Assembly: GCF_030052815.1 (NCBI RefSeq)
Contig: NC_079495.1
Location: forward strand, 111,192,584 to 111,256,583
Direction: 5' to 3'
DNA from: Hevea brasiliensis
Taxonomy: Eukaryota > Streptophyta > Magnoliopsida > Malpighiales > Euphorbiaceae
DNA length: 64,000 nt
Shown here: in pieces, positions 48,001 through 59,600 of the stretch
Position numbering within the stretch: position 1 is the stretch's first letter
Layout of the letters: every line of letters begins with the position of its first letter
The notes under the pieces: generated by a model
The model's database searches: none
Seen by the model: the letters and a program-made list of their open reading frames with translations, nothing else
Told to the model about the DNA's origin: nothing
Program-made: the position numbers and the translations under genes

Positions 48001-48750
48001 CCAGAAAGAACCTGGGAATACAGCCCAAAGAATTCCATATAATCTCCAAATTTTAAGAGAGCAAAAAAAACCAGAACAATGTGCTCGTGTTGTTCATACA
48101 GGCAGACAAGGAATGCCTTACCTTTCAACGTTGGAAGAAAAACCTAAAGATGGAGGGTCTGCTCAAAACCTGGTAAATTTCAAGAATTATAAATGATGTA
48201 TCAATTCTTTTCCTGTATTCTTGCTTTAAATTTTTCTGTTCTTAAAATCCTCAGATTGGTGCTGAGGTTCACGGTAGAGTTGATGGAGCATTCGACTCAG
48301 GTCTTCTGATGACTGCAACTGTTAATGGGAAGATCTTTAGAGGAGTCTTGTTTTCACCTGTAAGTTCAATAGTGTTTTATATATCCGAGTACCTAAACCT
48401 TTCAAGATAAACGTATGAAAATTCTGTTTTATCAGGGACCTGAAGTTGTATCAAGAGGGGCTATTCTACCGCAAAATCATGCATCTCCAGCAAACCACAT
48501 TGTCAATGTTCAACAATTTTCTAACTCAGTTCGGATGGAATCCTCAAAGCCTTCACAGCAGCCAACGATATTCCCCTCACAAGAATCCGGTCAGAGTTTC
48601 CGGCAGACTCAAATGACTAGAACATATCCAGTAATAAGAGCTGCTCCATCATTAGCCAAAGAACCAAAGCTGATGAGAAGTGATCTTCAAGGAGTTGTCC
48701 TAACACTGGGAGGACCTGCAACTGCAAGTGGCCATGTTGGACAAATCTAA
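45100..48750 (+). CDS. Kelch-repeat (galactose-oxidase-like) protein
   Basis: Nine exons: 45100-45231, 46286-46813, 46916-46981, 47061-47227, 47337-47493, 47588-47678, 47760-48172, 48255-48359, 48436-48750. Phases agree throughout and give 657 residues. Residues 1 to about 330 form a kelch beta-propeller with about six blades; typical elements are RDSHSAVLVGRQMFVFGGT, PRESHTATLIGDDRIMIFGG and FYVIGGVGDKHYYNDVWVLD. The remainder is Ser/Gln-rich, without a recognised domain, ending in a short conserved-looking block (VHGRVDGAFDSGLLMTATVN). The intron after exon 3 needs a GC donor (AAG then GCAATT). There is no ACBP, F-box or phosphatase domain. Kelch propellers mediate protein contacts; the partner is unknown. 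Intact by inspection. Confidence 0.88.
45749..45780. repeat. (CT)n microsatellite in kelch intron 1
   Basis: About a dozen CT units with one interruption (CTGTCTCTCT), inside the 1.05-kb first intron. Confidence 0.85.
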
Positions 48751-51022
48751 AGTCGTAATCTTCTTCTCCCATGTACAACCAAAGAAATTTTAATTTTTTT
48801 TTTTTTTTTTTGGGTTCTGAAGAGCTTTAGGCTTGAAGACTTGGGTCAATTCATCTGATATGAAGTCTTTTGTCTAGTGCTAATTGAGTTAATCAATGTA
48901 ATATTAAGAGCAGAGCTTTAGTGACGATCTTTAACCTTTTTGTTATATATTGAGGTCTCAACTTTCTGATTGAGCGGAGTAAAATCAAAATGTAAATGTC
49001 GTCCTTATCCTTAATTATTATTGATTTACTAATTAATTTTCAATCATTAATTATTGAAGTGTTATAAGGATAATTGATAATAAATTTAAATTTTAAGGAT
49101 AATTAATTATTAAATTGAGTTAATTAATTTAAATTTTAAGCAACAATAAATAAATATATATAAAAGAAAAAATATAAAAATATGAATTATAAATTAAATT
49201 AATTTAATATCAAAAATTGTAAGAGTGGGACCCAGGGAGTACTAAGATGTTTGGGGAGGGGAGATGGAAAGGACGGCACCCGCGGTTCTCGCGCGATACT
49301 GTCTAAAAATAAACAGAGGTGAAACAGGTCAACAACAGCCGTCAGATCAATCAGACACGTCAGCTACTGTTGATGGTTAGAAGATTTTTCCATTTGTCAC
49401 CCATTCTTTTCTGATTAGACCTCTCTCCTGACGTTGTTTACGTCATCCACGTAACCCTCCTCGTCACCCTGCCATCTTTTTTTCTCGCGGTAGCTTCATG
49501 TGCCACTTTTCACCTGCTCATTGGAGACTCCCCTTTATACTCTTTGCTTCCAATCCCTTAAGCCCATTGGGCCTTTTGACAAGTATACGTATTTTAATGA
49601 TGTATTAAAAAATAATTTAAAATTAAATATAATAAATTTTAACTATAAAAATAATAAAATAATTTTTTAATTACATATAAAATATTTTTTATTTTAAAAA
49701 TAATTTTAAATATTTAAATTTAATGCCAAACAATCACTTATAAAGAATTGTGGTGCTCATACCAAATTTTATAAAAATTTAATTTCTTACATAAATGGAA
49801 TGCTTAGAAAAAGTTGTGATTAATTTGAAAAATCTTAAAATTGAATAAACTAAATTTAATAAAAATTTTGAATTTTTTTCATAGAATAAGAAAGATGTAT
49901 TATTAATAAAAATAAAAAAATAATATTTTATTAGATAAGACTTATTTAGTTTTAATTAAAAACTACATATATTTATTTAGTTTAAAATTTAATTTTAAAT
50001 TTATTTAATCATTAACGACTGAAAATATAAGGGTATCTGATAATTTTTCAAATGATATATATAATTATTGGGGGCTGAATTAAAATTAAAATTAAAATTA
50101 AATCAGTTTAATTTTAAATTAAAATTAATTTTAGAATAGATCATAATTAGGTCGAAACATATTGATTAGCTTTTTAAAAAAATAAAAAATTTAATCAAAA
50201 TTAAATTAAGTTGAAATCGGGAGGCTATAATTCAATCTAATTTTCATTGAAATTATTGGCTAAATTTAGTCATGAAATTATAATGGGCTTTTACATGGAT
50301 TCTAAAAAACCCCATTGGCTATCATTTTGGATGCTAAAGCTACACTAATTATAATTTAGATCACTACATCAGTAAAATTTGGGTTATTATTATTATTCTT
50401 TTAAAATTAAAATTTTATTAATAAAATCTAAAAAACACTTAACAAATTATGTACATTCTAAATTTAAAAATGTTAATTAAACAATAATATTAAAAAAAAT
50501 ATTATAATTATTCTGCAAGAAAATGAGTAGCTACATTAATTTGTTACCAAATCTAAGCTTACATTAGATCAGGCTCTTATCTAATAAAATTATGAAATTA
50601 GCATATGATATAACTACTCTTATAAGAGAATCAGCCACTACATTATCTTGTTATTAGAGTAATCATTCTCCAAAAAATAATAACATCATCAAATGGGGAT
50701 TGTTTAATGTTTATAGACTTTGACTTTCAAAGTCTATGCTAGAAAAAAGGAGTCTTTGAGAAGAATAACCCAATTATAAAAAATTTTATTAAATATATTG
50801 TATTTGAAAATTCTAAATAAGCAAGTGTGGAAAAGAAATTGCCAGCCATTAAATTATTTTGGACTAAGGAACAAGTCAAGAATTAGTGAATTACATCCAA
50901 ATTTCACTTCACCCTGTCTCGTGGTACATATAATTATTGTTTTATTTCTATAATTTTAGTTGAAATTTTAATATAAAATTTTAATATTAAACTCAACTCA
51001 ACTAATACGGTTAACCTACCTT
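48751..51022. other. Intergenic, AT-rich with a GC-rich ACGT-motif island
   Basis: About 2.3 kb. Most is extremely AT-rich without ORFs. In contrast 49230-49530 is GC-richer, with CACCCGCGGTTCTCGCGCGA near 49278 and four ACGT cores (ACACGTCAGC, TGACGTTG, TACGTCATC, CACGTAAC) within about 110 bp. This looks like a promoter or its relic rather than neutral intergenic DNA, but no intact gene starts downstream of it. Confidence 0.5.
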
Positions 51023-53497
51023 ATGAAAGTTGAAAGTTGTGAGGAGACGGTAAAGGTTCCTGTGCTGCCGATGGATTCAGCAAGCAAAAACAGTAGCCTG
51101 AGAGGGTGGGACAAGGGATTTAACCTCACTTGGTATGCAAATTATGACTGTTCTACCTGCGAATGCTCTGGTGGGCATTGTGCATTTTCATATCTTCGTG
51201 ATTGGACTAACATTTGCTTTTACCCTGACGGAGGGCGCAAGTATACTCCTCCCTATGAGTTTCCAAGGCCCGAGGATACTAATAAGTGTCATCCTTACTT
51301 TTTCGAGGAGAACCCTGGTGAGTAGTCTTCTTCTCCTCCTCCTTTTCTTCATGGTTAAGGGCCTTAAGTTTAATACCAACTATTTGTGTGGTTAGCCAGG
51401 TTCAAGCTTTCATATGGGCTTGAACACTGCAATCATAAATGTTACCTCGTCTGATTCTTTGCAGATCCTAGAAATACAATTCCTGGATGCCCTGTTTGTG
51501 TGTGCAATGCTAGTCGCGTCTTTCAATATCCTTTCTGGTTTGATGGAACAGGTTCTACATATTGTGGTTATCCTGGTCTCGCGGTGTCCTGCGATTATGG
51601 AGGCGTTCTAAGCATTTCAGATGACAAATACTATATCAAGCACATCGATTATGAAAGACGCATAATCACATTAGCAGATGTTAACATGATAAGCAATAAT
51701 GCCTGTGTTAGTCCTGTCCATATTGTCAAGCTTCAAACTCCAAGCTCTCTGTCCTACGGTGATGAAACTTCCTTTTGTACCCTTTATTTCAACTGCATTT
51801 CATTCCACCATTAACATGTCAAGGGGATGGAAATAGCAGTATAAAGTCGCATTTGCCAGTTTCAGAAAAATCTCCCATTATTGACTACTCATGTGAGCAA
51901 CTATTTCAAGTTCCATTGCTCAGGAAGGCTGTGGAGACTCTAAATGGTCGTGGTTCATCACAAATCTTGAAAGAAGGTTTTGAGGTAAGGTGGAATCTTG
52001 ATCCGAATTGCGGGAAATGTGAAAAATCTGGGGGAGCTTGTGGGTTTTACACTAATTCAGCTTGGAATTTTTCTTGCTTTTGTCCTGATAGGCAAAACCA
52101 TCCCCAAGATTGTAATATCCCAACCGGCACGACCTCTATGAAATATGCCATTGGATTATTGCTTACATTCTTTCTTGCTCTGGCAAAAAAAATATAATAA
52201 AACCCTTAATTCTCAAGCTAAGATATAGATTGAGTTCCACTTGTTCTTTATTCAATCATATGCTAACAATTCCACCTTCATTAACAATCTACAGGTTTGC
52301 CCATGAAGACCAAGCTTCTGATAGGTAAGAATGAATCCCAGAGAAAAATAATGATTATAATGTCATTATCTGATTCCTTGTCCGCCCCCCCTTTTCTTGT
52401 CTATGTTGTCAGGTGTTTCCGTAAGTATAGCAGCATTAGCTGTTGCAGCACTTGTGTTCCTTATTAGAAGTAGACTCTTATCATCCAATTTGTACTTGTT
52501 ATGGAAGAAGAAACATGAAAATGCCAGGAAAGTGGAAAAAGTTTCTAGAGGACTATGGATGCCTAACTCCCAAAAGATACAATTATGCAATGACAAAGAA
52601 AATGACCAACACCTTCAAGGACAAACTGGGACAAGGAGGGTATGGGGCAGTATTCAAAGGGCAACTTGCTGATGGTCATTTGGTTGCTGTTAAAGTCTTG
52701 AGTGAATCCAAAGGTAATGGTGAAGAATTCATCAATGAGGCAGCCAGCATTGGACGAACTTAGCACATGAATATCGTAAGTCTTTTAGGATTTTGTTCTG
52801 AGGCTTCCAGAAAAGCTCGTGTATGAATTCATGCCAAATGGATCCCTTGAAATGTTCATTTACTCCAAAAAGAACAGAGGAAAGCAAGTTCTTAATTGGG
52901 AAACACTTTATCAGATTTCCCTTGGAATTGCTCGAGGCCTTGATCACTTGCATCGTGGATGTATCTCAAGAATTCTTCATTTTGACATTAAGCCTAATAA
53001 CATTCTTCTTGATGAAAAGTTACTGTGCTACGATATCTGACTTTGGCTTGGCTAAGCTGTGTCCAACAGTTCGGAGTACAATATCAATGCCTAGAGCAAG
53101 AGCAACAATTGGCTACATTGCTCCAGAAGTTTATTGCAGGAACATTGGAGGAGTTTCAAATAAGTCTGATGTCTATAGCTATGGAATGATGGTTCTGGAA
53201 ATTTTTGGAGAAAGAAAGAACCTGAACCCAAGAGTGGAGAACACAAGCGAAATATACTTTGCACACTGGATTTACAAGCGCATTGAACAAGAAGAAGATT
53301 TGGGGTTGGGGAAATTCAATGAGGCTGCAGAAGAAGAGACAGCCAAAAAGATGGTGTTAGTGGGCTCATGGTGCATACAAACAGATCCACCAATTCGACC
53401 TTCAATTAGCAGAGTTGTGGAAATGTTAGAAGGAAATTGCAGTGCCTTGCAAATGCCGCCAAAGCCTTATCTTGATTCTGCTTCAAGCTCAACATGA
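51023..53497 (+). pseudogene. LRK10L/WAK-type receptor-like kinase pseudogene
   Basis: The 5' part lacks a signal peptide and first GUB_WAK domain; it starts inside a WAK_assoc domain (WYANYDCSTCECSGGHCAFS, 51023-51317). A second extracellular unit follows from 51465 (GCPVCVCNASRVFQYPFWFD; then CGKCEKSGGACGFY), then a membrane helix ([17 protein letters not shown]) and a kinase domain with [41 protein letters not shown] and APEVY. Lesions: frame changes near 51800, near 52535, at about 52816 and 53025-53033, and an in-frame TAG at 52761-52763 in the helix C to beta 4 region. Intact relatives sense wall or pathogen cues at the plasma membrane and usually lie in large tandem clusters. This copy cannot make a full kinase. 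Confidence 0.88.
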
Positions 53498-53935
53498 TTT
53501 CTACTCTTGTTTTTAAATTTAACAGTTTAAATTAGTTAATCATAACTTGTTATATTATAAGACATATTAGAGGATTTGAATAAAATACGTAGAAAGAAAT
53601 TTCAAAAAAAGTAATGCAAAAAAACAAAAAAAGTAATGCAAAAAAAAAAAAAAAAAAAGTCCCCATGAAAAATTTGCACCATTGTTAGGTATCTATACCT
53701 AGGATTCATTGTGGAGCATCTTAACTTAAGGTTTACCTAAGGATGCATGAAATTGATGGTGATAAATTTCTTAGCAGTGTAGGGAAAAGTGGTCACCATT
53801 ATAAATGCCTTTCATGGTAGGTCTTCCTTTAGTCCCATCATAATCAACGGGTGGAGTTTTAAGTGTATCCTTTATATAGATAACAGTTGCACTGATAGTG
53901 GCAAAAATATAGAATAATTATTTTGAAAAATTATT
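53498..53935. other. Intergenic between the two pseudogenes
   Basis: About 440 bp, AT-rich. It contains a duplicated GTAATGCAAAAAA word and an A-tract at 53639-53658. Nothing coding seen. Confidence 0.55.
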
Positions 53936-54561
53936 TTATAGACAACAATCATTCGAGTGTTTGCAGCAGCCAGACTGCGTGCAGTATCTGTCTCGTAATA
54001 CAATACGCTTGCATTCTCTTTTGCAGAGAAGTGGATATCATATACCTCAATTAGAGATAAGAGCCTGGAATATAATTGCAGAACTGTATCATTTCGATAT
54101 TTGTTGGCAAAGTTAGAACAAGTTTTCCCTTGGATCAAGCAATTTTTTATTTTGTTCCAAATCTTGAATTTATTGACCCTTTTTTGTGACCAAGTAGATT
54201 ACCTGCTGAGCCTATACTCCCTAACCTTCCCTGGAAGCAGACCGCTTCCTTTATTTGTAACAGCAAACGCAAAAATGGTGAAGCAAAGCAACACAAGAAT
54301 CAATAGAAACATGATAAGAAGAAAAAACGGGAGTAGCCACCGGCAGTGAAAACATGCACCAAAAAGCCCTGTAACCCAATCCAGGATGAGAAATGCACCC
54401 ACTGCTATGACTGCATTGCTTAGAATTGTGTCACATTCTGATATTTCTTGGCTACTAAGCCATGTACCAATCCATAAAATGGGAACAGACAGAACAAGAT
54501 TAATGAAATTTAGAATTCCCAGGCACCAGTAGTTAAGGCTGAAAATGTAATCTGGATGCAT
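53936..54561 (-). pseudogene. Tetraspanin (plant TET family) pseudogene, truncated
   Basis: Exon 1 runs 54561-54046: three hydrophobic helices in the order of a plant tetraspanin (e.g. ILNFINLVLSVPILWIGTWL, DWVTGLFGACFHCRWLLPFF) and KVREYRL. An in-frame TAA (54201-54199) sits where the family has Tyr. The same frame then continues with large-loop sequence (IWNKIKNCLIQGKTCSNF, NDTVLQLYSRLLSLIE). After a GTATATG to GCAG intron, exon 2 (53974-53936) carries the family hallmark SGCCK and stops after 12 codons. The rest of the second extracellular loop and the fourth helix are missing. Full-length relatives have about 270 residues. The gene is dead by both nonsense and truncation. Confidence 0.82.
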
Positions 54562-54981
54562 AATTAAAAATGGGTTTTAAGGGTTTTTTCCTCCTTAAAA
54601 AAATATAAAGAATTCCTTTATCTTTCAAACTATGGCCATGATATGGACAGTAAGATTTAAAGAGAGAAGTGCGCCAGAAAAAAAGAGAATTTCCCTTCTA
54701 ACTTGTGGGATTCCTTCTTCTTTCATCAATTTACCAATTTTCCAGGGCCATGGCTGCTGCAGCCTAATGCAACGAGAGTCCACCCTCTTGAAGAGCCTGT
54801 AATAATAGCAATTGTACACTACCAAGCACTACTCATGGCTTTTATGTAACTATATTGTTTGTCATAAACGCAAAGAAGCCTAAAGGCCATTCAACCATGA
54901 CTTTTGTTTAATTAGTTGCACTTCCACGCTGTTCTTTCTTTTTACATACTATATATTTACAGTGCTGAGAATCCTAATTGA
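54562..54981. other. Intergenic between tetraspanin pseudogene and secreted peptide gene
   Basis: About 420 bp. It should contain the 3' UTR of the small peptide gene on the minus strand. A 66-codon minus-strand ORF here (54625-54825) has no recognisable features. Nothing else seen. Confidence 0.5.
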
Positions 54982-55368
54982 TCAACAACCTTTCTTTGGA
55001 TTGCAATCGTTTGTATAAGCATGATGAGTCTCTGTTGATGATCCAGAAGGATAGCCATAATTCCCATAACTAGTGTTCTTCTCATCATCACCATCACCAC
55101 TACTGTTGCTGCCACCACTACTAGTAGAAGTGCTGCTATTTCTATTATCTGTATCTGCTTCAACTGCTGGTACTGAACCTGTCAATGGATTTCCAGAAGT
55201 GCTTGATTTCCCATGTTCATCATTTGGCTTAATCCCTGGAGCATTGGATTGAAGCTGATTTTCTGTTTTTTGTGTTTTAATTTGCTCTAAAACAAGCCTT
55301 CTAGCATCAACTTGAAGATACAGTAACCCCAATCCAAGAACAAATAGAATTGGAATCACCTTCTTCAT
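54982..55368 (-). CDS. Small secreted Ser/Gly-rich peptide precursor, unknown family
   Basis: 128-residue ORF. The N-terminus is a clear signal peptide (MKKVIPILFVLGLGLLYLQV, cleavage likely after VDA). A hydrophilic, charged and Ser/Gly/Asn-rich pro-region follows, including a (Ser/Thr) run and SSGGSNSSGDGDD. The C-terminus is distinct: ETHHAYTNDCNPKKGC with only two cysteines. This layout, a signal peptide, variable spacer and a basic C-terminal peptide, is that of plant signalling-peptide precursors, but I do not recognise the motif. Upstream, ATACAG just before the ATG could be a splice acceptor of a 5' UTR intron. The function is unknown; the ORF is credible because of its composition and signal peptide. 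Confidence 0.6.
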   Translation of the reverse strand: MKKVIPILFVLGLGLLYLQVDARRLVLEQIKTQKTENQLQSNAPGIKPNDEHGKSSTSGNPLTGSVPAVEADTDNRNSSTSTSSGGSNSSGDGDDEKNTSYGNYGYPSGSSTETHHAYTNDCNPKKGC

Positions 55369-56605
55369 GATTAACTAACCTGTATTTTTCAGTCAATAAC
55401 ATGTCATTGTCACGTATGCAAGCGCTTAGAAGTTGTGAGATTAAAAAAATAATTTATGAATGTACTTGCAAATGAAATTAAAAACATATACCTTAGCCTT
55501 GTATTCCTTCACTAAAGCAACCATTGATGATGAATATTGCACCAAGGAAGCAAATTTATAGGAGAAAATAAACCTTAATCATGATTAGTGGGATAGATAT
55601 AGCACTAATATGTGGTATGGGCACTAAAAGGATAATAATGTAGTGTGGTAATCATAATTTTTTGGCCTTATTGGAGACCATTCACAGGCGTGCTTGAAGT
55701 GGCCAGCATGTAGAAGTAATTATGGATAAAGGTGAAAAATAAATGAGAAAAAAAACCAACAATAATGAGATATTTAATTTATTTTATTCTATTTAATGTA
55801 GGAGTTAAAAAAATAATGATCTCAGCTAACTTGATTTACTTTAATGGCAGAAAATATAGCACCCATTTGATTGAGTCGGATTAAAAACCTTATCAAAATC
55901 AAGTCATGATTAATAAGAGTGAAAATTAACCCACTTGCCAATCTCATCAACAAGTAATCCATTTCATTTATTTTAAAGCTTGATTATGTTGGCATTATAG
56001 GGTCCAACAAGTGCCACTACAAGTATACAGTTTACTACACTATGTCCTATTTAGCATTAACATGGTTATTGGTGGATGACAGAACCATTAAATCATAATT
56101 AACAAATAATATGAATTGCAATTAGGGATTTTAATGAATAAAATTACTCATAAATTATTCAAATTTAATTTAAAAAATGCTTGAAGTCAACTTAATTCAA
56201 ATGGGTCAAGCTCAAATAAGTAAAGTAGTTGGGAGTCTAATTAAGTTTATTTATAATTACACCCAAGTTTTGGGCTAGTCAAGGCTACCACTGGGCCAAT
56301 GTAATTCATTGGGCTGGGATTGGGCCTGGGCCTAGATTCCAATTCATTGTCTAAATTAGCCTAATAAATAGAAATTTAAATTTCAGCCAAGCGGATAGGA
56401 TTGAGTACCAAATTATTCAACCCTAACCCAAAAAAAAAAAAACCCCATTTCTCTGCCACTAAAACTACACACCCAAAGACAAATAAACCAACCCCACAAC
56501 TGATGGTCATATAAGAACTAGTGAGGGCATAATTGTTATTACACCAACTCCATATAATCAGACATACATACCCGCCAATCAGTTTAACCACAAGCTCACA
56601 AGCTC
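55369..56605. other. Divergent promoter region, peptide gene and SOQ1
   Basis: About 1.2 kb, AT-rich, shared by two divergent starts (55368 minus, 56606 plus). GGGCTGGGATTGGGCCTGGGCC at about 56312-56333 is a locally GC-rich patch containing a TGGGCC (site II/TCP-type) motif, which is frequent in plant housekeeping and plastid gene promoters. No ORF supported. Confidence 0.5.
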
Positions 56606-59600
56606 ATGGCCATGAAGCTGCTATCGCCTCCCTCTTCTCTATCTCGCCCCAACTCTTTCTTCTTCTTCAGTCCCAGGGGACCAAAACCCATCTCAAGTTC
56701 AGTTCAACTCTTCAAATGGAGGTCAAAAGGTGTAACCTTTACTCCAAGAATGGTGGTAAAGGCATGTGTGAAGGTGGAGCAGAAGGAGAATAATGTCCCG
56801 GAAATAGCAGGAAGTCAGTGGGGGAAGGTCTCTGCAGTGCTTTTTGATATGGATGGAGTGTTATGCAACAGTGAAGAGCCTTCTAGAATGGCAGCTGTGG
56901 ATGTTTTCGCTGAGATGGGAGTTGAAGTCACAGTGGAGGATTTTGTGCCATTCATGGGCACAGGTAACTGGCAGTTCCACTTGAATTTTCTTTTCTTATT
57001 AGTATTGTAACTAATAATTGAATTTTATAGAAAGATTTTGATTTTAACCTCCAATTTGATTGATATATTAGGTGAAGCAAACTTCTTAGGAGGTGTGGCT
57101 AATGTTAAGGGAGTGAAGGGATTCAGTACTGAGGCAGCAAAAAAGAGGTTCTTTGAGATATATCTAGAAAAGGTGACTACCTAAAACATTATCCCAATTT
57201 GTAATGCAACATTCATTTTTCAACATCCCTAATGTCTTTTCGCATCTTGCAGTATGCAAAACCAAATTCTGGAATAGGATTCCCAGGTGCCCTTGAACTC
57301 ATTACTCAGGTAAAATAACCGAATACTTCATAATTTACTTAATCAGTGAGGCTACATAAAGTCATTAATAATATAATAATGTGGGACTATACAACAGTGC
57401 AAAGGGAAAGGTCTCAAAGTTGCAGTTGCATCTAGTGCTGATCGTATCAAAGTTGATGCAAATTTAGGAGCTGCTGGGTTGCCATTGTCAATGTAAGTTA
57501 ATCCAACCAAGACTTATGCTTCTGAAGTTCATAGGATATCTGTGTGTAATGGCTGCTTGTGACATACACTACCTTATCTTAATACAAATTTCTTCAGGTT
57601 CACCCTCTAAAAGAAAAGGAAAAAAATAAAAAGAAAAAGAAGAACAAAACCAAAGAAAAGTTATAGACACATGATTTAATTCATCTCTATCTCTCTCGTT
57701 AAATATTATTTACTCTAGAGCAGAAAATTTTCTGGGTTCCAGTTCAGTCACACCATGGCGTTCCCTGGGAATCCAATTCCTATATCATCTCTGAGTTTAG
57801 CATTTCCTTTCGTCATTCTATCATGAATTTTACAGAGAAACTGTGGATTACATGAAGAACCTGCCCCTAGAAAGTTTCATAATTGTTTTTCCCCTTTAAT
57901 AATGTGTTGATGTTTTTGCAATTAGTTCAGTTGAATCCATTATTATGAGTTTGATATTTAAAACAATCCAGAACCTTAGATGGCAGTTTATACTTGGGCA
58001 CGCCCATGCTGCTCATGTAGATAGTTTGGAAATGTTAATAGCAATGAATGTTGGTTAGAATCTAGAATACAATCAAGTCAAAAAGACTTGCAAGTATGGG
58101 GCTTGGTGAAAGTTGGGTGATTTGCCTGAGTATGTTTTGCCTCAGATTAGTCCAGACAATTTAGGTCTAATTCTATCCTTTAATTGATTCCAAGAAATTG
58201 AGATATGATTGTACCTTCACCATACTAGTATTGGAGTACTTCTATTCTTATTATTTTGTTAGCCTCCTTTTATCAGGTTCGATGCTATTGTGTCAGCAGA
58301 TGCTTTTGAGAATTTGAAACCAGCTCCTGACATTTTCTTGGCTGCATCTAAAATCTTGAATGTGCCCACTAGTGAGGTATACTATTCGGTTTGCAATTTT
58401 ATTCTTTCTATCAAGTTGCTAGAACTTTTGACTCAAGTTATTGTCAACCACTAAAATTATGAAAGCAGTTGCAGAAACTTCTTATTTTGTGTAACTTTTT
58501 TTTTTAAATCAAATTTTAATATTTGTAGCAAAGTATTTTTGAGAGAATACTTAGAAACAAATTAGTTTTAGTCATTGAAAATGTTTTTTGAATGTAGTAC
58601 AAAATCTAAAAATTGCCTTGACTGCTTCTGTATGTTGCAAGTGTGTGGTCATTTTACTTTATTTTGCCGTGGGAGGAGATTTTCTCCATCATCTTGTGGC
58701 CATAGAGCTAGTGAATTTCGTCAGCTGAATTTCCTTTTTTTTTTAATATAATTTCATAGAATTTCTCTGAAGTCAGTTGAGTTTTTCCCTCGGTTGATTT
58801 CTTTTCATCTTAATCAAAATGTTATGCTAATTTTTCCAGTGTATTGTTATTGAAGATGCACTAGCTGGAGTACAGGCTGCAAAAGCTGCAGAGATGAGGT
58901 GAATGTACCAATAACATGTGTATCTGGTTTCACTAGGACATCTCTGGTGATTAATTCTCTCAAAATAAGTGTGGAAATGGTTTTCAAGAATGTTTCGACA
59001 CGAGACAACATTAGATTTCATTTCCCCTGTGCTAATCTACAGCATTTTTATATGGGTTTCACTTTTATATTCTATTGATTGCTAATCTATGGCATTCTGC
59101 CCATCTTGTAGATGCATAGCTGTGAAAACTACATTGACGGAAGAGACTCTGAAGAATGCCAGTCCATCCCTTATCAGAAATGATATAGGAAGTATTTCAC
59201 TTGATGATATTCTCAGTGGTGGATCTGATGGCTATAGTATGTAGTTCTGAAGATGTCACTTTGTACCATCAATAATTTGGAACGATGACACTGCTTTTAC
59301 GTCATGTTTTAAGAATTCCAAAACATTTTTTTTGTAATGGATTTTCTATGTATTGAAAATTTTTTCTCCATTAAAACTAAGGTGCTCTGTTGTACATTAT
59401 CGATTGAGTTTATTATTGTTATTTTAGACTTTTCTTAAGATGGAAAACAAGGATACATATTTATTGAGCTCTTAGCAGTTTTTAGACTGGTTAGTAGTTA
59501 AGACTGTATTCTGGCACAATGGAATCTAACAAAGATGTACCATTGCAGATGAGATGATACAGGGACCTCAGGTTCTGCATACTTCTGTACAGAGTTCAGC

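Noticed and set aside
53872..54138. 88-codon minus-strand ORF as a separate small gene
   Set aside because: Its first part is the continuation of the tetraspanin exon, followed by its intron and the second exon in another frame.
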